The notes below the pieces were generated by a model. The model did no database searches and was not told the origin of the DNA. It saw only the letters and a program-made list of their open reading frames with translations. Below are positions 8,503 to 18,413 of a DNA stretch of 64,000 nucleotides, in pieces. The translations under genes and the position numbers were made by a program. The stretch is from Ogataea parapolymorpha DL-1 (lineage: Eukaryota; Ascomycota; Pichiomycetes; Pichiales; Pichiaceae): assembly GCF_000187245.1 (NCBI RefSeq), contig NC_027860.1, positions 124,001 to 188,000 of the forward strand, in the 5' to 3' direction. The first letter of the stretch is position 1; every line of letters begins with the position of its first letter.

Positions 8503-9996
8503 ATGTCGCACTCCAACATCTATAAAGATCTTCCTCCGCTTCCGCGCCATCTTGAAAAGGATAATCTATCGAGCAGGTCTTCGTCAGCAGATAATGCTAT
8601 CCGCCGACCGGCGCTGACGCTTCCCATACGTCCTGTTACAAGTGCGCAAGTATCAGCTTCAAGCGTTGACACTGTGGACTCCAGCGGCGGTTCGAGCTCC
8701 GGCCGGCGTCCTCCCCCACTATTCAGTCATGTCTCGTTACCAGAATCGTCACGTGTGGTTCAACAGCAAGAGTCGACGCCCTTTGTTTCTTCGCTGAATA
8801 TTCCAAACAAACCGCCTACACCGTTTTTGGAAAGCAAGTCATTGAAACGGAAGAACGTCATGAAGCTGACTCTAGCCACTCCTCAGGTGTCTGTGAGCTC
8901 TCATCCAAGCAGCTCCGGCATGGGGAATGTCAATTCGTCAGCTTCGTCCATTGAGCAGTCGGGATTCAAGGACCCAGACAAAAAGGCGTCCACGGACGAA
9001 TTAATTGCCAACATCCAAACACTCGAACTTGGTTTGGAGTACCAGCTGTCCATCAAGGCAGAGGAGCTTGTTATGCTCAAAAAACTGGGCTCTGGAAACT
9101 CTGGAACGGTTTCTAAAGTGCTACATTTACCAACACAGAAAACCATGGCTCGGAAGACCATCCACATCGACGCCAAAGAGGTTATACAGTCGCAGATCAT
9201 CCGCGAGCTCCGTATTATGCACGAGTGTGACTCGCCTTTTATCATTGGCTTCTATGGAGCCTTCCTACACGAAGGAGATGTGGTAATTTGTATGGAATAT
9301 GTTGACTGCGGCTCATTGGACAAAATCTTTAAGCTCACCGGGCCATTCCCAGATTTCATGCTCAAACACATCGCCTACTCTGTCCTTAGCGGCCTGGTCT
9401 ATCTTTATGACAACCACAGGATTATACATCGTGATGTGAAGCCGTCGAACGTGCTGCTGGACTCAAAGGGAAACATAAAGCTGTGTGATTTTGGCGTGAG
9501 CAGAGAGCTGATTAATTCGATGGCCGACACATTTGTTGGTACCTCTACCTACATGTCGCCAGAGCGCATTCAAGGAGGCGTTTACAACATCAAGGGAGAC
9601 GTGTGGTCTCTGGGTCTGATGTTATACGAGCTGGCCTCTGGAAAGTTTGCTTTTGGAGGTGCCCCTGGCGGAGCGGCCCCGGGGGTTTCTGGCCTGAAAG
9701 GCGATCCCCAGATAAAAACCCCGGATTCCATTCTGGATCTGTTACAGCGCATTGTCAACGAAAGACCGCCTTCTCTCAAAGAAAGTGATGGCTATACGCC
9801 CGAACTCTGTGAGTTTGTTGAATTGTGTTTGAAAAAGGAGAAGGACAGGCCTGATCCGCATGAGCTGCTCAAACACAAGTTTTTAGCTGACTTCCCCGAG
9901 CCAGATAGCTTGAAAGTGTCTGCCAAGTACCGTTCGGACATCAAGAAGTGGGCTAAGAATGTGAGACGCGTCCAAAAAGGCAAACCTACCAAGTAA
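8503..9996 (+). CDS. STE7: MAP kinase kinase of the mating pathway
   Basis: Dual-specificity MAPKK that relays pheromone signals from Ste11 to Fus3/Kss1 type kinases. The protein has 497 residues. A Ser/Pro-rich N-terminus with basic-hydrophobic MAPK-docking-like stretches (KSLKRKNVMKLTL) precedes the kinase domain: glycine loop from G196, ATP lysine K218, H309-R-D311, D329-F-G. The activation segment has the MAPKK signature S339-x-A-x-T343 followed by FVGTSTYMSPERIQGG, which matches Ste7 rather than Mkk1/2 or Pbs2. The ATG at 8503 is preferred; two further upstream codons in frame begin with GTG. FOL3 converges on it 39 bp downstream. Confidence 0.9.
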   Translation: MSHSNIYKDLPPLPRHLEKDNLSSRSSSADNAIRRPALTLPIRPVTSAQVSASSVDTVDSSGGSSSGRRPPPLFSHVSLPESSRVVQQQESTPFVSSLNIPNKPPTPFLESKSLKRKNVMKLTLATPQVSVSSHPSSSGMGNVNSSASSIEQSGFKDPDKKASTDELIANIQTLELGLEYQLSIKAEELVMLKKLGSGNSGTVSKVLHLPTQKTMARKTIHIDAKEVIQSQIIRELRIMHECDSPFIIGFYGAFLHEGDVVICMEYVDCGSLDKIFKLTGPFPDFMLKHIAYSVLSGLVYLYDNHRIIHRDVKPSNVLLDSKGNIKLCDFGVSRELINSMADTFVGTSTYMSPERIQGGVYNIKGDVWSLGLMLYELASGKFAFGGAPGGAAPGVSGLKGDPQIKTPDSILDLLQRIVNERPPSLKESDGYTPELCEFVELCLKKEKDRPDPHELLKHKFLADFPEPDSLKVSAKYRSDIKKWAKNVRRVQKGKPTK

Positions 9997-10035
9997 TCAT
10001 GGACTAATGTATATATTAGATTGAATGCAGTGTAT

Positions 10036-11280
10036 TCACCATGTCTGGACGCCTCCATTGCGTAAATGCAAACGCAGCACTTCTGCCACTAAATACAGAC
10101 TGCCGCAAATCACGATGGGTTTCTGGGTATTTTGGGCCGCTGATAATGCCGCTTCCAGGTTTGGCTGGATGGTGGAGTCGACATTGAGCCGTGCTTTATT
10201 AAATAGTTCCTCGGGAGAATAACTTTCAATCCAGGGCATTCCATCCACGGGTTCCGAAAACCGTGTGAAAATGACCGTGTCTTGGGGTTTGATGAGAGAC
10301 TGAAGCAGCCCGGAGACGTCTTTCCCAGACGTCATTGCTATAACAAACGTGACTCCCGTTGACCGAGAAGAGCCCAAGTATTTTGAAAGCTGTTCCGCTG
10401 CTTGACTATTATGCGCTCCATCAAGCAAAACTGGGACTTTATCTGACCGGAGTTTGAGATCAAGTTTTTGCAATCGGCCTGGCCAACTCGTGTTTCTGAT
10501 GCCGAGCTCTATGGCATCTTTTCGAATTGGGATGGACCTAGAAATGACTTCTAATATCCCAAGGGCAACAGAAAGGTTCATCTGCTGGTACTCGCCTTGG
10601 AGATTCGTACGGAAATCTCCCAGACATGCTCCCAAACGTTCAAACTTTTGGGCCGGAGAATCACTCACTGGCAAATATTCTGAGCCTTTTTTTCTTGCCA
10701 CTTGCTCGATTGTGCGCAAAACAGAGCTTTCATTGGATCCATCAACAACACATGGGACACCTTCTTTGAGTATTCCTGCTTTTTCGTACGCTATCTTCTC
10801 AAGTGTGCTTCCCAGCAAATGCTCGTGATCCAATCCTATCTTTGTTATAGCCGTGCACAGTGTGTCTGCTGCTGCTAGTACGTTGGTGGCATCCAACCGT
10901 CCCCCGAGGCCGGTCTCAAGAACTGCCACCCGCACTCGTTTTTCATTGAACATCTTCAAGGCTGTGCAGGTGAGTAGCTCGAACTCCGTGCAATTGATGT
11001 TATCTCGACGGTCTACTTCACGAACACGTCCCTCTGCAGCAGCGAAATCTCTCTCTGGTACTGCTTTATCGTTTATTTGCACAGAGTCCCATTTGTATAG
11101 CAGATGTGGCGAGTTCAGACGGCCGTTGCGGATTCCTTGAGCCGTGAGCGCATGAGACACATACGAGCTTACTGATCCCTTCCCATTTGTACCTGCGATG
11201 TGAACAGCTTTGAAGGTTGGGCTAAAATCAAGCTTCGAAAGTAGTGTCTTTACCCTGTTGAGCTGTAAATCAATTCCCAT
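10036..11280 (-). CDS. FOL3: dihydrofolate synthase
   Basis: Adds glutamate to dihydropteroate to make dihydrofolate. The 414-residue protein has the Mur-ligase/folylpolyglutamate synthase fold: ATP P-loop at residues 30-36 (GTNGKGS), a CTEFELLTCTAL block, ETGLGGRLDATNV, and the C-terminal DGAHN and CGSLYLVAEVLRLH signatures. The short length (about 420) and CTEFELLT motif fit FOL3 rather than the longer mitochondrial MET7. ATG 11280 begins MGIDLQLNRVKTLL. The frame runs six codons higher only to a TTG. It is divergent from APL2 with 56 bp between start codons. Confidence 0.93.
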   Translation of the reverse strand: MGIDLQLNRVKTLLSKLDFSPTFKAVHIAGTNGKGSVSSYVSHALTAQGIRNGRLNSPHLLYKWDSVQINDKAVPERDFAAAEGRVREVDRRDNINCTEFELLTCTALKMFNEKRVRVAVLETGLGGRLDATNVLAAADTLCTAITKIGLDHEHLLGSTLEKIAYEKAGILKEGVPCVVDGSNESSVLRTIEQVARKKGSEYLPVSDSPAQKFERLGACLGDFRTNLQGEYQQMNLSVALGILEVISRSIPIRKDAIELGIRNTSWPGRLQKLDLKLRSDKVPVLLDGAHNSQAAEQLSKYLGSSRSTGVTFVIAMTSGKDVSGLLQSLIKPQDTVIFTRFSEPVDGMPWIESYSPEELFNKARLNVDSTIQPNLEAALSAAQNTQKPIVICGSLYLVAEVLRLHLRNGGVQTW

Positions 11281-11336
11281 AAAAAAAGAATATCTCAAAT
11301 ATATTTATTTGTTTTTCGCTGGCCACTTTTGTTATC

Positions 11337-13475
11337 ATGTCTGTGTCACGGCTGGAATCGAGACTCCGGAAACTATTCAATGTTCCTCGCAAAGGTGAAA
11401 CATTTGAGTTCAGAGAAGGACTTGTTTCGCAGTATGCAGACGAGCGTAAGGATACAATTCAAAGAGTGATCGCTGCAATGACTGTGGGCAAAGACGTGTC
11501 ATCGTTGTTCCCGGATATTCTCAAGAATATCGCCACACATGATTTGGAGCAGAAGAAACTGGTGTATCTCTATTTGATGAACTACGCAAAAACGAACCCA
11601 GAACTCTGTATCTTGGCCGTCAATACTTTTGTTCAGGATACCGAGGATCCAAATCCTCTGGTTAGAGCACTTGCAATTCGGACCATGGGCTGCATTCGGG
11701 TGGACAAAATGGTTGATTACATGGAAATCCCTCTAAAACGGACTCTCAAGGATGACAATCCGTACGTTCGTAAAACAGCGGCCATCTGTGTGGCGAAGCT
11801 TTTTGACCTCAATTCCCGAATGTGCGTTGAGCAAGGGTTTTTGGACGAGCTGATGAGTCTGCTGGACGACTCTAACCAGATGGTGGTTGCTAATTCGATT
11901 TCAGCCCTGATAGAGATCTCCAAAGCAACAAACTCCAACATTCTCAAGATTGACTCAAAGATCCTTAAAAAATTGCTCATGACGCTGAATGAGTGCACAG
12001 AATGGGGTCGTATCGCAATTCTTACGGCACTTGCAGACTATGCTGCAGAAGAAGTGGGCGAGGTGCAGCACATTATCGACCGCGTCTCACCTCAGCTTCA
12101 GCACGAAAATCCGGCTGTTGTGCTCAGTGCTGTGAAAGTTATCATCAAGCAATTGGACAAGGTAGATGAGGAGCAAAAGAACTCGCTACTGAAACGGCTT
12201 TCTTCTCCCCTGGTTTCTTTGCTATCCACTCCTCCGGAACTTCAATATGTTGCTCTCAGAAATATTCGTATCATTTTGGAGAAATATCCCGTGGTTTTGG
12301 CGAGAGAGCTCCGTGTATTCTTTATCAAATACAACGACCCGTTATACCTCAAACTGGAGAAAATTGACATTATGGTGAGATTAGCAGACGACTCGAATGC
12401 GCTGCTGCTCTTGGCAGAACTCCGTGAATACGCTATGGAAATCGAAACTGAGGTGGTAGACAAGTCTGTTATGGCTCTTGGTCAACTGGCTATCAAAATT
12501 CCCAAAATATCAAAAAAGGCAATTGATGTGCTATATGAGCTCTTTATTTCACGTTCTGAGTATGTCATTGATCAACTAGTCGTGGTCCTACAAAATATAT
12601 TGAGAAGGTACTCCAACGAGTACCTCACAACAGTCATTACTATTATTGGAGATCTGGAGTTGGACTCTTTGAAATCGAGTGATGCACTGGCATCTTACGT
12701 GTGGATTGTCGGGCAGTACGCTTCGGAAATCCCTCATTTAGAAGACCGTCTTACGTCTCTGATGGCGCAATTCCAAGACATGGATCCAGCCGTGCAATCA
12801 GCATTTTTGACCACAATTGTGAAAATCAATCTCACAAAGCCTACGCCAGTTACACAAAGTCTGTTGCAGCAGGCGCTCAATCAGGCCACCAAGGAGATAG
12901 AAAACCCAGACGTTAGGGATAAAGCTTACATTTACTGGAGAATCTTATCTACAGAGAATTCGGAGCTGCAGAAGAAGATTATTCTAAACAAGCTACCTGT
13001 GCTTGAGTCTACAATAGACCATTTCCCACCTCTTCTTCTCAATGAACTTGTCAATGAGATCTCCAATTTAGGCTCCGTTTATCATAAACCTGCGTCAAGC
13101 TTTATCAAATCAGTCGACGGTGAACTGATTAACACTCAACTCCAGACCAAGAAATTCGAGGAGTTGCAGCAAATGGCCAAGTCTGAGATTGTTAATAATA
13201 CTGTCAAGGCCGAAAATCTGTTGGACTTTGATGATGATTATGACGCTGCTCAAAATGCGAACGGACAATCTGGTTCGAGTACTCCGGTCACTGGAAACAT
13301 TTTGGATGAATTGAACGATTTATTCACCAATTTGTCTACGCAGGCACCACTAGCACAACCGTCTGGCTCCTCCGTGTTCAAGGACTTGATCCAAGAGCCA
13401 GAATCTCATCAGCAATCCCAGCAATCTGACCGACATCAAAAGACCTCCAATGCTGATCTTCTAGATTTATTTTAG
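11337..13475 (+). CDS. APL2: AP-1 clathrin adaptor beta subunit
   Basis: Large beta1-adaptin of the AP-1 complex, which sorts clathrin cargo between the trans-Golgi and endosomes. The 712-residue protein is an adaptin/HEAT-repeat trunk through about residue 580, including GLVSQYADERKDTIQ, GKDVSSLFPDILKNIA and LEQKKLVYLYLMNYA, all typical of beta-adaptins. The C-terminal hinge has clathrin-box-like sites LLDF and a terminal LLDLF. There is no appended ear domain, as in other yeast beta1 chains of about 726 residues. AP-2 beta (APL1) is less likely given the spacing and hinge. Start ATG 11337 gives MSVSRLESRLRKLF. Confidence 0.92.
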   Translation: MSVSRLESRLRKLFNVPRKGETFEFREGLVSQYADERKDTIQRVIAAMTVGKDVSSLFPDILKNIATHDLEQKKLVYLYLMNYAKTNPELCILAVNTFVQDTEDPNPLVRALAIRTMGCIRVDKMVDYMEIPLKRTLKDDNPYVRKTAAICVAKLFDLNSRMCVEQGFLDELMSLLDDSNQMVVANSISALIEISKATNSNILKIDSKILKKLLMTLNECTEWGRIAILTALADYAAEEVGEVQHIIDRVSPQLQHENPAVVLSAVKVIIKQLDKVDEEQKNSLLKRLSSPLVSLLSTPPELQYVALRNIRIILEKYPVVLARELRVFFIKYNDPLYLKLEKIDIMVRLADDSNALLLLAELREYAMEIETEVVDKSVMALGQLAIKIPKISKKAIDVLYELFISRSEYVIDQLVVVLQNILRRYSNEYLTTVITIIGDLELDSLKSSDALASYVWIVGQYASEIPHLEDRLTSLMAQFQDMDPAVQSAFLTTIVKINLTKPTPVTQSLLQQALNQATKEIENPDVRDKAYIYWRILSTENSELQKKIILNKLPVLESTIDHFPPLLLNELVNEISNLGSVYHKPASSFIKSVDGELINTQLQTKKFEELQQMAKSEIVNNTVKAENLLDFDDDYDAAQNANGQSGSSTPVTGNILDELNDLFTNLSTQAPLAQPSGSSVFKDLIQEPESHQQSQQSDRHQKTSNADLLDLF

Positions 13476-13526
13476 GTACATATAGAGCTTTTGGATATTA
13501 TCGATCTCAATTTGGTACATAGTGTG

Positions 13527-14120
13527 TCACTCTTCTTGCTCCTCTGCTTCATCTATCTTAGCAAACGTCTCATGTTCTAGCTCTTCCATTTCAAACTGTT
13601 CCGCAATCACTTCCTCTTCTTCCTCCTCTTCTTCTTGTTCAACTTCCATACGGTCTTCTTCCACCGCTTCCTGTGCAACAGGGAAACACCTTTGCACGAG
13701 TTCCAGCATGCTATTACATTGCTCGTCACTAAATCTCTGGTCGCATTCCTCAATCACGGAGAATAGGGAGACGATCGTTCGTGGCAGTCTGTTCAAGATC
13801 TCAAGTTTCTCTATTTTCATCAAACTGTACTGATTCAGACCGGTCATAAATTCCACCACATTCTCTCTCGTATAGTCATTTGACTGCCCTGTTCGAATCA
13901 AAAATCCTGAAAGCTCTCTTGTAATTATTTCTAGATCTATTAGATGGTTTCCTCTCTTTCTCCGTTGTTTCTTATTGGTATCCTCACCCAACGTGAAATT
14001 CCAATTGTTTTCTTTTTGTATATCTACAAGATGGTTGTATACCTCAAAGTTTGATAAAAGTTTCTCTCGCGCAACTTCCACCTAAATGTTAGTATTCGCT
14101 GACTCGATACCTACCTTCAT
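13527..14120 (-). CDS. RPC17: RNA polymerase III subunit C17, spliced
   Basis: Rpc17 pairs with Rpc25 in the Pol III stalk and helps recruit TFIIIB. The long open frame (13527-14081) has no usable ATG: its first codon is GTG. A two-codon exon ATG-AAG at 14120-14115, a 33-nt intron (14114-14082) and exon 2 from 14081 give MKVEVAREKLLSNFEVYNHL, which aligns with the S. cerevisiae N-terminus MKVLEERNAFLSDYEVLKFL. The spliced product is about 186 residues. The HRDC-like core ends near residue 150 (IEECDQRFSDEQCNSMLELV) and is followed by a very acidic Glu-rich tail that the S. cerevisiae protein lacks. CCT8 ends 55 bp upstream on the same strand. Confidence 0.88.
14082..14114 (-). other. RPC17: 33-nt mini-intron in RPC17
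   Basis: Read on the minus strand the intron starts GTAGGT, has the consensus branch point TACTAAC and ends ATTTAG, with only 6 nt after the branch-point motif. Removal joins ATG-AAG to GTG-GAA-GTT in phase 0. The length is a multiple of three, but retention would put the terminal TAG in frame after 12 codons, so splicing is needed for a functional product. Confidence 0.82.
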
Positions 14121-14175
14121 ATCATTATATATTTTTTATTTTTTTTTTTTTTCTAAATTTAGGTATATAGTAGTA

Positions 14176-15843
14176 CTAATCAGCCTGGTCCCAATTTCCC
14201 GGTTTTGGTTGCTGAGGCATGGCAGGACCTCCGGCCCGCTTAGCAACAATGATCTGGTCCACACTCAAAACGGTACACACAGCCTCAGTAGCCAAGTTTA
14301 TAGCGTTCCTCTTGCAGATGAGAGAATCATAAATTTTGTGCTCTTTAACATCCAAAAGAGACTCTCCCGAAGATTCTGCCTCAATATCGATTCCGTACTT
14401 CAACGAGTTGGCATCATTTTCATCGTGGGAAGCGTATAATCTTGGCAAAACTTCAGAAGCATCCAGACCAGACGTTTCACACAAGATACGTGGCAGAAAC
14501 TCAAAGGCCTCAGCAAACTTCTTAATACCAAGCTGCATCAATCCTGGGGTCTTCTCTCCGTAAGTAGTAATTCGTTTCACCAGCTCTGCCTCAACGGACC
14601 CTGCTCCTGGAAGTAATCTAGGATCCTTCAAGACCGCCTTGACAACAGCAACACCGTCATCAATGGCCCTTTCGATATCTTCCAAATTGTTTTTCGTAGC
14701 ACCTCTAACGACGATCGACGCCGTGAGAGAAGATTCTTTATCCTGGCGGAAAATGGTGACTCTATCACCACCAATCTCTTTGGTTTCCACCACATCCACT
14801 GTTCCCATCTCCTCTGGCATTGGAGCACCTAGTCTTGCCAAAGGAGTTCCACCACAAACTCTGGCAATTCTTCTCAGATCAAACTTGGACGGCACTTTGA
14901 GCACCAGAATGCCGTACCTGTCCAAATAGTGAAGTGCAAGCTCTCCCACTCCAGCACCCGCAACAACAACACGAACTCCTGTATTGTAGATCTCCTTGAC
15001 TAGTTGATCCAACTGGTCTTCTTCGCCTTTGCTGAAGCCAAGCATCTCGTCGGCGTTGTGCAGCAGCACGGTTCCCTTGGTCTCTGTTGTCGATATGTCT
15101 ATTGGGCACGTAAAAATAGCAACTTTGGATGGCGTGCTGATCTTCTTCACCTGGGACTCTGGTTCCCTTGGGAAAACCATCCCTTTCAGGACAAAAGAGC
15201 TGTTCAAGGAAGCTCCCATGATTTTCACCACTCTAATCGAGTCCACGTTGAAAAGTCTTGGATTATTTTTTGGAATCACATTAATGATTGCGTCTGCAAC
15301 GAGATCGCTGATCTTCTTTTCATTGCCGTACTGCTTCGACGCGATCACGGGCTGGATGATCTTCAACAATTCATCCTTTGAGTTCAAGTCCGAGATCTGA
15401 TCAATCACCAAGTTCTCCAGCTCTTTCAAGGCAAACTTGTTGGCAAGATTGTATCCTTGAATGATTTCTGTTGGTGTCAAGCCCAAAACCACAAGTTTTT
15501 CTGCCAGGTGTAATAACTCGCCCGCCAACACCAACACGTAGTTCGTGTTGTCACCCATCTCTTCCTCTTGTTGCTCAGAAGACATGATCATCACTTTGAC
15601 TGCTGGATGCACCACTTCGAGCTCTCTGATCATGGTGGCAGCATCGTTGGTGATCGAAACCTTCTCCAGTCTGTTCACGATGATTTTGTTCTTGCCACAA
15701 GGTCCAATCGACGTGGAAATCATATTGCTGAGCTCTCTACAAGCCTGAATGTTTCTGTTAATAGCACCGTCCGTGCTAGCATGTGTCTGGTATCCCTGTT
15801 TGAAGAGGCCAGCGTTAGGCTGGCTGGGCATTCTTAGCGACAT
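14176..15843 (-). CDS. CCT8: TCP-1 chaperonin theta subunit
   Basis: Subunit of the cytosolic CCT/TRiC chaperonin that folds actin and tubulin. The 555-residue protein has the group II chaperonin core: SIGPCGKNKIIVN, SITNDAATMIRELEVVHPAVK, MGDNTNYVLVLAGELL and GAGSVEAELVKRI, and ends with the theta-typical MPQQPKPGNWDQAD. The ATG at 15843 gives MSLRMPSQPNAGLFKQGYQ, matching the family start; the frame is open eight codons further but this is not conserved. It is divergent from VPS53 with 54 bp between start codons. Confidence 0.96.
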   Translation of the reverse strand: MSLRMPSQPNAGLFKQGYQTHASTDGAINRNIQACRELSNMISTSIGPCGKNKIIVNRLEKVSITNDAATMIRELEVVHPAVKVMIMSSEQQEEEMGDNTNYVLVLAGELLHLAEKLVVLGLTPTEIIQGYNLANKFALKELENLVIDQISDLNSKDELLKIIQPVIASKQYGNEKKISDLVADAIINVIPKNNPRLFNVDSIRVVKIMGASLNSSFVLKGMVFPREPESQVKKISTPSKVAIFTCPIDISTTETKGTVLLHNADEMLGFSKGEEDQLDQLVKEIYNTGVRVVVAGAGVGELALHYLDRYGILVLKVPSKFDLRRIARVCGGTPLARLGAPMPEEMGTVDVVETKEIGGDRVTIFRQDKESSLTASIVVRGATKNNLEDIERAIDDGVAVVKAVLKDPRLLPGAGSVEAELVKRITTYGEKTPGLMQLGIKKFAEAFEFLPRILCETSGLDASEVLPRLYASHDENDANSLKYGIDIEAESSGESLLDVKEHKIYDSLICKRNAINLATEAVCTVLSVDQIIVAKRAGGPAMPQQPKPGNWDQAD

Positions 15844-15897
15844 GATGAAAAAATGGAAAAAAAACAAGAAAAACTCTGAAGGAAAAAGTTCATTATT

Positions 15898-18369
15898 ATG
15901 TCCGGCAAGTCATTTAAAGATCGACTAATTGAGGCCGGATCGACGCGAGCGAGCGAGGGTAACTCGATCATGGCCGATAATTACGATCCATTGCTGGATA
16001 TCTATGAGTTATTTCCCACACCAGCAAGCCTGGCTCAGCTGGACACCTTGCTAGCATATATCAATGTGTACAAATTGCAAATCGATTCAGACATCCAGAC
16101 GCGTCAATTGCAATATAATGAAGCTATGTTGAACGCCAGCGACGGGCAGGACGCTTTGGGTGCGGTAGATGATGAATTGGAAAGCTTGATTGCAGACGTC
16201 AACGATACGAAAATTTCTGCCGAAGCCACCGGAAGCACCATCAACAGAATGACCGCGAGTATCAAGTCATTGGATAACGCAAAGAAAAACCTGACTCTTA
16301 CCATGACCATAATGAAACGACTACAGATGCTGGTGACCGCATACGAAAACCTAGAATCTTTTTTGAGCGATACGACAAACCCTGTGAAGGACTATCTCCA
16401 AATCAAACAGCTTTTCAGCGTGGTAGTGGAGCTGATGAACCACTTCCAGTCATACAAGAGCATTGACGAGATCAATACGCTTAACAAGAAAATCGGCTCT
16501 TTGAAAAATAGAATTATAGACGAGATCTTTGCTGATTTTGAGCGCGAAATAATGGAAGAGCTACATAATCCTCAACTGGCGAATGCCTGTGAGCTACTAG
16601 AGCTTTTGGGCCGTCCATACCGCGACAAACTGACAACTTGGTACATTGTCACAACGCTCAAGGAACTTACTAGTATCTTCAAAGCCACAGAGGAAGCAGG
16701 CTCATTGGATAATCTTAAAAGAAGATTCATGTTTTTCAGACAGATCCTCACCAATTTCGAAAAACACCATGCGAATGTTTTCCCAGAAAGCTGGAAAATG
16801 TCTCAGGAGCTGACCAGCCACTTCTGTAAAATCACACGCAAGGATTTGAGTGAGTCGACGGCGAAAGAAACTCGTCTCACTGGTAGCAAGGTGGATGTGA
16901 ACTTGCTTTTAAACGCACTTGGAGAAACGCTTGAATTTGAGACTTTCATCAGTAAGAAATTCAAACAAAGCTTTGAAGGGTCCATTTCCGACGTATTCGA
17001 GCCTTATCTGAATATTTGGATAGAACACCAGAGAACTGTGATCAACAACAAGTTCATGGAATTTATGAACCCAGAGTCAATGCTTAAAAAATCGGGAGTG
17101 GAGACTGGAGGTACGAATGTTAACGTGTTAGAGTCTGCTGCGGATCTGTTCAGACTTTACAGACAGATTCTTGCACAACTGTCTAAGCTCTCTCAGGGCG
17201 AATCGTTAGTGAAGCTTTCTACCGTTTTCTCTGAGTATTTGCTCAAATATCGTCAGACTATATTGGAGCCGCTTGTTCCTGACTCTAAGCGGTTATCGTC
17301 GGGATCAGAAACTGAACAGGCTGAAGGCACGGCAATCATTTGTCTGGTACTAAACACTGCAGACTATTGTTCGATCACGGTGTCACAGTTGGAAGAGAAG
17401 CTTGCAATCTTAGTAAATCCGCCAACGCTTGCTCAGAAAATGGATTTCGAGAAAGCAAGAAACAGTTACCTCAACTTAATCAACAATTGTATTAATCTGT
17501 TGTTCGTCAAGATGGAAAACGATCTTCACCATTCCTGGCGTGAGATGCTGAACTATAACTGGAAGATCATCACAGAAGTATCTGGAGAATCACGTTATAT
17601 GGGTTCCGTAAAGCGGGTGATCAAAGAGAACTGTTCTCTGATATTTCCCAACTTCAACAGAGTCTTGTATATCCGCAACTACCTGGATAAATTAGTGGAA
17701 CTCGTACTGAGCGAGTTATGGTTGAATATTGTGAAACTGCGACCAATTACAGAAATCATGGCTGAACAATTTGTGTTTGATCTCCAGTCACTGAAATCTT
17801 TTCTTCTAGACCTACCTAGCTTATCTCCAGAACCAGTCAAGATCACATCTTCAAACAGCTTTTCAAAAAACATCAGCTCCAAAGTGTCCAACATCAATAC
17901 CCTCCTGAAGATTCTCATGGTTTCGACATCCCCTATGAGCGACTTTATGTCCAGCTACTTCACAATTGTGGCTGATTCAAATTTCAACAATTTTGTCAAG
18001 GTTCTAAAGTTGAAAGGCCTGTTGACCAACGATGCAACGTATGAAAAGGACAAACACAGATATCTCGACCAATTTAAGAGCCAACTTCGTCACTACGAGA
18101 CAACAGAAGAAACATTGCCCGAGAGCAACAGCTTCCTCGAGGGATTGAAGCTTGAAGATGCTCCTGAGGGAGTGGTATCGTCTCCAAATATGGCTCTGAC
18201 TGGATTTTTCAACAGCCCGAACTCGAACTTCAGAATCGATAAACAGTCACTTCTAAACACTCGCGATCATTTTGAGAAAAACATTGCCAAGACATTCAGC
18301 ATAAACGACAACAAGATAGACATCGGCGAGAACCTGAAAAGTTTCGGCAAGTTCTTCAAGAAGAACTGA
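15898..18369 (+). CDS. VPS53: GARP complex subunit Vps53
   Basis: Subunit of the Golgi-associated retrograde protein tethering complex (Vps51-54), for endosome-to-Golgi vesicles. At 823 residues it equals the length of the yeast protein. The N-terminal coiled-coil half contains KKNLTLTMTIMKRLQMLVTA and YLQIKQLFSVVVELMNHFQS, which are strong Vps53 signatures, and the C-terminal CATCHR helical half continues to FGKFFKKN. ATG 15898 opens MSGKSFKDRL; an internal ATG at MADNYDPLLDIYELF (residue 25) could also be used. ILV2 converges with 44 bp between stops. Confidence 0.92.
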   Translation: MSGKSFKDRLIEAGSTRASEGNSIMADNYDPLLDIYELFPTPASLAQLDTLLAYINVYKLQIDSDIQTRQLQYNEAMLNASDGQDALGAVDDELESLIADVNDTKISAEATGSTINRMTASIKSLDNAKKNLTLTMTIMKRLQMLVTAYENLESFLSDTTNPVKDYLQIKQLFSVVVELMNHFQSYKSIDEINTLNKKIGSLKNRIIDEIFADFEREIMEELHNPQLANACELLELLGRPYRDKLTTWYIVTTLKELTSIFKATEEAGSLDNLKRRFMFFRQILTNFEKHHANVFPESWKMSQELTSHFCKITRKDLSESTAKETRLTGSKVDVNLLLNALGETLEFETFISKKFKQSFEGSISDVFEPYLNIWIEHQRTVINNKFMEFMNPESMLKKSGVETGGTNVNVLESAADLFRLYRQILAQLSKLSQGESLVKLSTVFSEYLLKYRQTILEPLVPDSKRLSSGSETEQAEGTAIICLVLNTADYCSITVSQLEEKLAILVNPPTLAQKMDFEKARNSYLNLINNCINLLFVKMENDLHHSWREMLNYNWKIITEVSGESRYMGSVKRVIKENCSLIFPNFNRVLYIRNYLDKLVELVLSELWLNIVKLRPITEIMAEQFVFDLQSLKSFLLDLPSLSPEPVKITSSNSFSKNISSKVSNINTLLKILMVSTSPMSDFMSSYFTIVADSNFNNFVKVLKLKGLLTNDATYEKDKHRYLDQFKSQLRHYETTEETLPESNSFLEGLKLEDAPEGVVSSPNMALTGFFNSPNSNFRIDKQSLLNTRDHFEKNIAKTFSINDNKIDIGENLKSFGKFFKKN

Positions 18370-18413
18370 AATCAGCCTACAGTATAGTGCTTGTAACATG
18401 CTCTTATAAATAC

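Noticed and set aside
9595..9640. CUG-Ser or CUG-Ala decoding
   Set aside because: CTG occurs at invariant leucines of the STE7 kinase and of other conserved proteins, so standard decoding fits.
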